Below, in pieces: positions 59,347 through 64,000 of a stretch of 64,000 nt of DNA; position 1 is the stretch's first letter, and each line of letters starts with the position of its first letter. Both the position numbers and the translations under genes were made by a program. The notes under the pieces are model-generated. The model did no database searches. It was not told where the DNA came from and saw only the letters and a program-made list of their open reading frames with translations. This DNA is from Burkholderiales bacterium (GTDB lineage: Bacteria > Pseudomonadota > Gammaproteobacteria > Burkholderiales > SG8-41). The stretch covers positions 156,616 to 220,615 of the forward strand of contig DATAJS010000029.1 in NCBI GenBank assembly GCA_036262035.1. The letters run 5' to 3'.

Positions 59347-61434
59347 CTAGGGGTGGCGCGCGGCGGTGGCGGCGAGCGGCTCGTCGAGCGCGCCGGATAG
59401 GAATTTCGTGAGGGCGGCGTCGTCCAGGGGCTTCGAGAGCAGGTAGCCCTGGATTTCGTCGCAGCCGTTCTCGGCGAGGAAGGCGAGCTGGGCGCGCGTC
59501 TCCACGCCCTCGGCGATCACGCCCATCCCGAGGTTGTGCGCCAGCGAGATGATGGCGCGGGTGATCGTGGCGTCGTGGGGGCTGCCGGGCACGTCGTCGA
59601 TGAACGAGCGGTCGATCTTCAGCCGGTCGATCGGGAAGCGCCGCAGGTAGCCCAGGCTCGAATAGCCCGTCCCGAAGTCGTCGATCGCGAGCTGGACGTT
59701 CATCTCCTTGAGCTCGGACAGGATCGAGAGCACGCGCTCGGTGTTGCCCATCATCATGCTCTCGGTGATCTCGAGCTCTAGGCACTGCGGCGGCAGCCCG
59801 GTCTGTCCGAGGATGCGCTCGATGGTCTTGGCGAGCGCCGACTGGTAGAACTGCCGCGCCGAGAGGTTGACCGCGACGCGGCCGAAATCCGCGCCCTGCG
59901 CGCGCAAGGACGCGGCGAAGCGGCACGCGGTGAGCAGCACCCATTCGCCGATCGGCACGATGAGCCCGCTCTCTTCGGCGATGGGAATGAAGCGGTCGGG
60001 CGCGATGCGGCCGAGCTCGGGATGCTCCCAGCGCAGCAGCGCTTCGAAGCCCACGATCTCCACGCTGCTCGCCGCCGCCTGCGGCTGGTAATGCAGCAGG
60101 AGCTCGCCCTGCTCGACCGCCTTGGACAGCCGCGTCTTCAGCTGGAACTGCTCGGAGATCGAGTTGTTCATCTCCTTGCGGTAGAAGCTGTAGGTGTTAC
60201 GGCCGCGCTCCTTGGCGTGATACATCGCGGCGTCGGCGTTCTTGAGCAGCTCCTCGACCGATGCGCCGTCGAGCGGATAGAGCGCGATGCCGAGGCTCGC
60301 CGACACCGTGATTTCCTGCTTCTCGATCATCACCGGCTGCGACAGGCGGCTCACGATGCGCTCGGCGATATCGGTGACTTCGGCGATGTCGTGGATCTCG
60401 GTCGCGATCAGCACGAACTCGTCGCCGCCGAAACGCGCGACGGTGTCCTCGGGCCGCAGGATCTCGACGAGCTCGCGGGCGACGTCCTTCAGCAGCACGT
60501 CGCCCGCGGCGTGGCCGAGCCCGTCGTTGACGAGCTTGAAGTGGTCGAGGTCGAGGAACATCACCGCGCAGGTGAGATCGCGCCGATCGGCGCGGAACAG
60601 CGCCTGTTGCAGCCGGTCGTGCAGCAGGTGGCGGTTGGCGAGGCCGGTCAGCGCGTCGTGGTTGACGTGGTGCTCGAGCTCTTCCTGGTAGCGGCGCGTC
60701 TCGGTGATGTCGTTGAGCACGCCGACGAAGTGCGTGACGTGGCCCTTGGCGTTGCGCACCGGAGACACGTGCAGCTCGTTGTAGAAGAGCGAGCCGTCCT
60801 TGCGGTAGTTGCGCAGCGTGACCCGCCCTTCCTGGCGCGTCGCGAGCAGCGCTCGCAAGCTGGCGAGCTCGGGCTGGTCGGTGTCCGCGCCCTGAAGGAA
60901 GCGGCAGTTGCGGCCGATCGTCTCCGGCGCGCTGTATCCGGTGATCCGCTCGAAAGCGGGGTTCACGTGCACGATCGAATAATTCTGGCGGCGGCCGGTG
61001 GTGATGACGACGGCATTGACGGTCGCTTCGAGCGCGCGCTCGTGCAGGCGCAGCTTCTGTTCCGCAGCGACGCGCTCGGTGACGTCGCGGAAGTAGATCG
61101 ACAGACCGCCCGCGTGGGGGTACGCGTCGACCTCGTACCAGATACCGTAGCGCAGTGAGTACTCGAGGTAGCGGACCGTGCGGCCCTCGGTCATCGCCTC
61201 GTGGAGTCGGCGGTAACCCTGCGTGCGCACGCCCTCGGGGAAGAGGTCCCAGCACACCCGCCCGAGCATGCGAGTCGCGCGCATGCGGAAGACCTGCTGC
61301 GCCTTCTTGTTGAGGTACGTGAAGCGCCAGTCACGGTCGACGGCGACGAACGCATCGGAGATGCTCTCGAGGATCTGCTCGGCCTGCAGACTGCCGGCAA
61401 TGCGATCCGGGCTCGTGTCGGCGTCGGAGGGCAT
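59347..61434 (-). CDS. PAS-PAS-GGDEF-EAL protein
   Basis: A 695-residue dual-domain cyclic-di-GMP enzyme. PAS 1 (about 20-120) starts LESISDAFVAVDRDWRFTYL. PAS 2 (about 130-250) contains the flavin-type LOV-like motif GRNCRFLQGADTDQ, so it may be a blue-light sensor. The GGDEF domain has RFGGDEFVLIA and the EAL domain has FEALLRWEHP, LEITESMMM and AIDDFGTGYSSLGYLR, so both active sites look intact. The ATG at 61434 with GGAAG upstream is preferred over a TTG at 61467. It and the GAF-EAL gene form a same-strand pair. Confidence 0.92.
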   Translation of the reverse strand: MPSDADTSPDRIAGSLQAEQILESISDAFVAVDRDWRFTYLNKKAQQVFRMRATRMLGRVCWDLFPEGVRTQGYRRLHEAMTEGRTVRYLEYSLRYGIWYEVDAYPHAGGLSIYFRDVTERVAAEQKLRLHERALEATVNAVVITTGRRQNYSIVHVNPAFERITGYSAPETIGRNCRFLQGADTDQPELASLRALLATRQEGRVTLRNYRKDGSLFYNELHVSPVRNAKGHVTHFVGVLNDITETRRYQEELEHHVNHDALTGLANRHLLHDRLQQALFRADRRDLTCAVMFLDLDHFKLVNDGLGHAAGDVLLKDVARELVEILRPEDTVARFGGDEFVLIATEIHDIAEVTDIAERIVSRLSQPVMIEKQEITVSASLGIALYPLDGASVEELLKNADAAMYHAKERGRNTYSFYRKEMNNSISEQFQLKTRLSKAVEQGELLLHYQPQAAASSVEIVGFEALLRWEHPELGRIAPDRFIPIAEESGLIVPIGEWVLLTACRFAASLRAQGADFGRVAVNLSARQFYQSALAKTIERILGQTGLPPQCLELEITESMMMGNTERVLSILSELKEMNVQLAIDDFGTGYSSLGYLRRFPIDRLKIDRSFIDDVPGSPHDATITRAIISLAHNLGMGVIAEGVETRAQLAFLAENGCDEIQGYLLSKPLDDAALTKFLSGALDEPLAATAARHP

Positions 61435-61538
61435 GTCGGCGCGGAGTCTTCCGTGATGAGCCTGCAAAAAAAATTGGGGCGAGTTTGGGGTTGGGCCACC
61501 CCAAAGTCAAGGCACAGCAAGTGCAGTGCCGCAGCGAC

Positions 61539-62012
61539 TTACGCGCGCATCGCACGATCCAGCGTGCGATAGCGTATGGCCTCCGCGACGTGCGTCGAGC
61601 GCACTCGCTCGCTGCCTTCGATATCGGCTATCGAGCGCGCGACCTTGAGCACGCGATGATAGGCGCGTGCGGACAGCCCCAGCCGCGCGATCGCTTTACC
61701 CAGAAGTATCGCCCCTTCCGCGTCCGGCGTGCAGTGCTCGTCGACTTCTTTCGTCGTGAGCCGGGCGTTGGTTTTTTGCTGCCGTGCAACCTGGCGCGCG
61801 CGCGCGAGTGTGACGCGCTCGCGGATCGCCGCGGAAGCCTCGCCGTCGGCGCCGCGTGCGAGCGCCTCGGGCTCGACCGCCGGCACTTCGAGCTGGACAT
61901 CGATGCGGTCCAGCAACGGCCCCGAGATCTTCCAGCGGTAACGCAGCACCTGATCGGGCGTGCAGCGGCAGCGGTTCGCATAGTGACCCAGATAGCCGCA
62001 GGGACAGGGACG
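61539..62012 (-). pseudogene. comM: C-terminal remnant of comM/yifB (Mg-chelatase-like ATPase)
   Basis: A 157-residue coding remnant of a protein normally about 500 residues long. It starts at PCPCGYLGHYANRCRC, the conserved ComM cysteine motif, and continues through SGPLLDRIDVQLEVPA to the C-terminal helices (YHRVLKVARSIADIEGSE). The P-loop-bearing two thirds are missing. Upstream of about 62012 the frame runs antisense through an HTH gene and has no ComM similarity, so an insertion or deletion cut the gene there. It is unlikely to support ComM's branch-migration role in transformation. Confidence 0.85.
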
Positions 62013-62022
62013 CGTTGCTCTT

Positions 62023-62292
62023 TTGCCATTTTCCGCCGTCACACTTAAGTCTCTGAAACCAAAGGAAACTGACTTCCAGCCAGAGACTCTCGGCGAGCAC
62101 CTGAAGCAGCGGCGTCTCACGCTCGGTCTGACGCAAGCTGAGGCCGGGCGGCGGCTCGGCGCGAGCCAATTCACCGTCATGAATTGGGAATTGGAACGCC
62201 GCTGGCCGCGGGATAAGCACTGGCCAGCGATCGTCGCCTTCCTTGGCTACGATCCGCGTACGGGCGCAGCGTCCTTGATGGAGCGGCGTTGA
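62023..62292 (+). CDS. XRE-type HTH protein, 5' end uncertain
   Basis: An 89-codon frame. The core LGEHLKQRRLTLGLTQAEAG, then RRLGASQFTVMNWELERRWP is a clear Cro/CI-type helix-turn-helix, and KHWPAIVAFLGYDP is a conserved tail in a family of small HTH proteins. The start shown is a TTG at 62023; no ATG lies before the domain, so the true start may have been lost at the comM junction. It may be a remnant of a regulator from an inserted element. Confidence 0.65.
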   Translation: MPFSAVTLKSLKPKETDFQPETLGEHLKQRRLTLGLTQAEAGRRLGASQFTVMNWELERRWPRDKHWPAIVAFLGYDPRTGAASLMERR

Positions 62293-62551
62293 GTCTCCGC
62301 TGATTGGCCGCAGCTGACGCACCGCGAGAAGCCAACGTGGACCAGCCAGCACTGCGGCTCGGCAGCCGGCTGGACGACCCCGCGGCTGGCCAACCGGCTG
62401 AGCGGTCTATAGAAACACGAGATTCATCCCGCAATGAGCCACGGTCGAATGGGCGCGCCGCATCCTCTCTCCGTCGCTCACCTCACGCGCCGTTGATCCC
62501 TTTCCGCGACAGCCGGACGCTTGAACAGGCGCGAACCATCGACAACCCCAC
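62293..62551. other. Intergenic, no gene recognised
   Basis: The stretch has open frames on both strands but none with codon pattern, start signal or motif that I can support. It lies inside the decayed island between the HTH gene and the PIN remnant. Confidence 0.5.
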
Positions 62552-62680
62552 GTCGTCGACCATGATCCGGGCTGCCGCGCTCTCGGCGTCGGCGCCGAGC
62601 TCATCGTCTCTGGCGACGCCCACCTGCTCAACCTCAAGCGCTACCAGAACATGCCCATCGTCAGCGCCGCCCAGGCGCTG
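62552..62680 (+). pseudogene. Remnant of a PIN-family toxin C-terminus
   Basis: This frame reads GAELIVSGDAHLLNLKRYQN followed by MPIVSAAQAL, the recognisable C-terminal third of a PIN_3/COG1569-type toxin (GAxLIVSGDxHLL with the last acidic residue). The part before it (VVDHDPGCRALG) is already degraded, and no N-terminal catalytic aspartates are found upstream. It is a fossil, and the adjacent HTH gene may have been acquired with it. Confidence 0.7.
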
Positions 62681-62711
62681 CGCTGCGCATCGTCGCAGCC
62701 GCCTGAAGCGG

Positions 62712-62739
62712 CAACGCCCAGCGCGAACGCTGGGCGTTG
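62712..62739 (+). terminator. 12-bp hairpin with CGAA loop
   Basis: CAACGCCCAGCG and CGCTGGGCGTTG pair exactly around CGAA, directly after the PIN remnant. No T-run follows, so terminator activity is uncertain. Confidence 0.5.
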
Positions 62740-62758
62740 TCGGAACTTGCAAAGAATC

Positions 62759-62777
62759 TGGACCTGACCCTATTTAC
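62759..62777. repeat. Solitary RAYT-type end
   Basis: CTGGACCTGACCCTATTTA matches the right end of the RAYT element at 23709-23727 in 14 or more positions. No transposase gene accompanies it. It marks the left edge of the RHS-related segment. Confidence 0.55.
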
Positions 62778-62801
62778 CCTCTATTTATCCTCCCGTGAGG
62801 C

Positions 62802-62848
62802 CGTCGTAGACTGTAGCCGGTGGTCACGCCGTTGACGGTCTTGCCGAT
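62802..62848 (-). pseudogene. Displaced RHS core fragment
   Basis: On the minus strand this reads as GKTVNGVTTGY, then after a one-base shift VYDGL. The RHS gene at 63911-64000 encodes GKTVGGATTQYVYDGL, and the two DNA stretches align closely. The fragment lies downstream of the candidate immunity gene, which is where an old RHS core is expected after tip exchange. Confidence 0.65.
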
Positions 62849-63222
62849 GCATTCCTGTGAGCGATGAGTAAATCATAGACGGTTTGCCTCTTATCGAGCT
62901 TCGTGACATCGATGCCCTCTTGCGATAGCCACGCTTCAAGCTTTTCGGTCCCGGCGTCGAGATGCCAACTATCCAGCTCGGTGAATCTATCAAGTCTGTC
63001 GGCGGGACGAATTTGTCGAGGGTCAATCCCGTAGCAAGATCCCAAGATGTCAAAGATTTTGCAAAACGCCTCAAAGTCGAGTCGCTCGCGATCACTCAGG
63101 TTTGTATAGATATCGTTGAGCGGGACGAGCCGACGTCTGCCAAATATTCGGCGTTTGCGGAATGCGCGATAGCCGATGATAAATACGAGAGCGGATACGC
63201 ACACAGCGAGGAAGATTTCCAT
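62824..63222 (-). CDS. Candidate immunity protein for the upstream RHS tip
   Basis: A 132-residue protein beginning MEIFLAVCVSALVFIIGYRA, one membrane helix followed by a basic segment and a soluble, partly acidic domain (YTNLSDRERLDFEAFCKIFD, DRLDRFTELDSWHLDAG). Its codon use is lower in GC than the neighbours. It starts seven bases after the RHS stop on the same strand, the usual place for an immunity gene. The last dozen residues come from the RHS core fragment, so its natural C-terminus may have been replaced. I do not recognise the family. Confidence 0.65.
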   Translation of the reverse strand: MEIFLAVCVSALVFIIGYRAFRKRRIFGRRRLVPLNDIYTNLSDRERLDFEAFCKIFDILGSCYGIDPRQIRPADRLDRFTELDSWHLDAGTEKLEAWLSQEGIDVTKLDKRQTVYDLLIAHRNASARPSTA

Positions 63223-63229
63223 CTTCTAC

Positions 63230-64000
63230 TCAGGGACACATTGCATAGAAAAGGCCGCTGGCGAAAACTCCGAGGTTGTAGAAGCCGATTCCAACTGTGG
63301 CTACTCCGATTGCCGCTGCACTAGCACGCACTGCTGCATGGCCAGCACCGGGTACCCCAAACGCGCGCGGTACGCTTGTTAGCGGATTCGTTGAACCGAG
63401 TGCTGGCGGACGGCCTTCGGTCGCCCATGACCAAGATTTTGGCCAGAGTCCTCCCGCGAGCGTCGTGACATATGGTCCCACGTCAACGGTCCACTCGCGA
63501 ACGTGCTCGTTGTATCGATCCCAATAGTCGAGGCCGTGAGGGTCTCTCCAGCTGATCGGATTCCCCCCAACATAGGCATAAAGATTGGGCCCACCCTCAA
63601 ACTCTATCGGATCCTCCGATATAAACCTCCCGAACCCCGGATGGTAATACCGCGCCCGGTAATAGTAGAGGCCCGTCCCGTCATTCTCCCGCCCGGTGTA
63701 GAGCTGCGTCGTGCCGTCCGTCCCGAACTGCGTCGCCGTGCCGTAGGGCTCGTAGCTGTAGCTGTCGGTCACGGTGCCCGAGGTGTTCACCAGGTAGAGC
63801 GTGTTGTTGTTGGCGTCTGGGAGCAGACCGAGCACGCTGGCCGTCGCGCCACTGCCCGTCAGGCGCAGGAAGGTCTCGTCCAGGCCCAGGCCGGTCACGA
63901 GATTCGCCATGGGCGTGCCGGCGCCGTCTTTCTCCTGGACGATGTTCAGGCCGTCGTAGACGTACTGGGTGGTGGCGCCACCGACGGTCTTGCCGGTGCG
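63230..64000 (-). CDS. RHS-repeat protein, 3' end with variable tip
   Basis: 257 codons run in from the right window edge without a start in the window. The RHS core ends with the hallmark YYRARYYHPGFGRFISEDPI followed by NLYAYVGGNPISWRDPHGLD. The C-terminal tip (about 105 residues after HGLD) is unrelated to the core and ends with small, hydrophobic residues (about the last 40). Such tips are usually polymorphic toxins delivered by secretion systems. A membrane-active toxin would fit the hydrophobic end and the membrane-anchored candidate immunity protein, but no catalytic motif is visible. Confidence 0.85.
   Translation of the reverse strand, partial: RTGKTVGGATTQYVYDGLNIVQEKDGAGTPMANLVTGLGLDETFLRLTGSGATASVLGLLPDANNNTLYLVNTSGTVTDSYSYEPYGTATQFGTDGTTQLYTGRENDGTGLYYYRARYYHPGFGRFISEDPIEFEGGPNLYAYVGGNPISWRDPHGLDYWDRYNEHVREWTVDVGPYVTTLAGGLWPKSWSWATEGRPPALGSTNPLTSVPRAFGVPGAGHAAVRASAAAIGVATVGIGFYNLGVFASGLFYAMCP

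Noticed and set aside
62304..62798. Open frame of 164 codons in the decayed island
   Set aside because: No family resemblance or start signal; the PIN-like remnant is in a different frame.
62781..63095. Open frame of 104 codons on the minus strand
   Set aside because: Overlaps the better-supported candidate immunity gene and the RHS fragment; composition is that of an alternative frame.

Overview
The window is a gene-dense, high-GC stretch of a betaproteobacterial chromosome. Several gene orders are typical of that class: lipB-lipA; polA, LOG protein, DUF2782, thrB, BPSS1780-type membrane protein, uvrD; leuS-lptE-holA-proA; and mtgA-aroE-TonB protein-RNase II. A Bug/TctC-type receptor fits the same group. 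I cannot place it to order or genus from sequence reading alone. SoxXYZA and 2-oxoglutarate:ferredoxin oxidoreductase genes suggest a metabolically versatile, perhaps sulfur-oxidising or facultatively anaerobic lineage.

Layout. 1-6 kb: a partial exported protein, lipoate synthesis genes, a large RTX/delta-60 repeat protein broken by an out-of-frame repeat deletion, a TlpA-type thioredoxin and a DUF4197 protein. 6-23 kb: housekeeping genes for replication, repair, threonine, leucyl-tRNA, LPS assembly and proline, and a lipoyl-domain dihydrolipoamide dehydrogenase. 23-28 kb: an accessory patch with a RAYT transposase element, an opine-type dehydrogenase, a toxin-antitoxin pair whose PIN toxin carries an in-frame stop, a Bug-family receptor, cbpA-cbpM and a small membrane protein. 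28.5-33.3 kb: an oxidoreductase/KorA/KorB operon. 33.5-35.5 kb: soxXYZA on the minus strand, without soxB and with an unusual SoxY C-terminus. 35.6-46.7 kb: lipoprotein phospholipase D, exported methyltransferase, cell-wall and shikimate genes, RNase II, amidase, mpl and a short G3E GTPase. 46.8-53.4 kb: a cytochrome P460-cupredoxin fusion, a PhyH dioxygenase, metH and an MFS exporter. 53.7-61.4 kb: a WHTH-domain protein with eleven 12-residue AAFSSAA repeats, then a signalling block (CHASE/PAS histidine kinase, NarL-type regulator, pseudo-receiver, GAF-EAL and PAS-GGDEF-EAL proteins). 61.5-64 kb: a decayed island with a comM remnant, an HTH gene, a PIN remnant, a candidate immunity gene and the 3' end of an RHS gene running off the window.

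A striking non-coding theme is a set of intergenic elements built from short tandem words on one arm and their reverse complements on the other. At least four unrelated word sets share this design (CAAAGGACG, GTGAAAC, GTGAACGG, GTGACGG), and a purine-rich hairpin resembles them. Three copies of a separate palindromic family contain a conserved AAAATGGA core. They sit mostly between convergent or co-directional genes.

Starts were chosen from Shine-Dalgarno spacing, gene overlap and family N-termini. Functions are inferred from motifs remembered for each family; no database search was possible.
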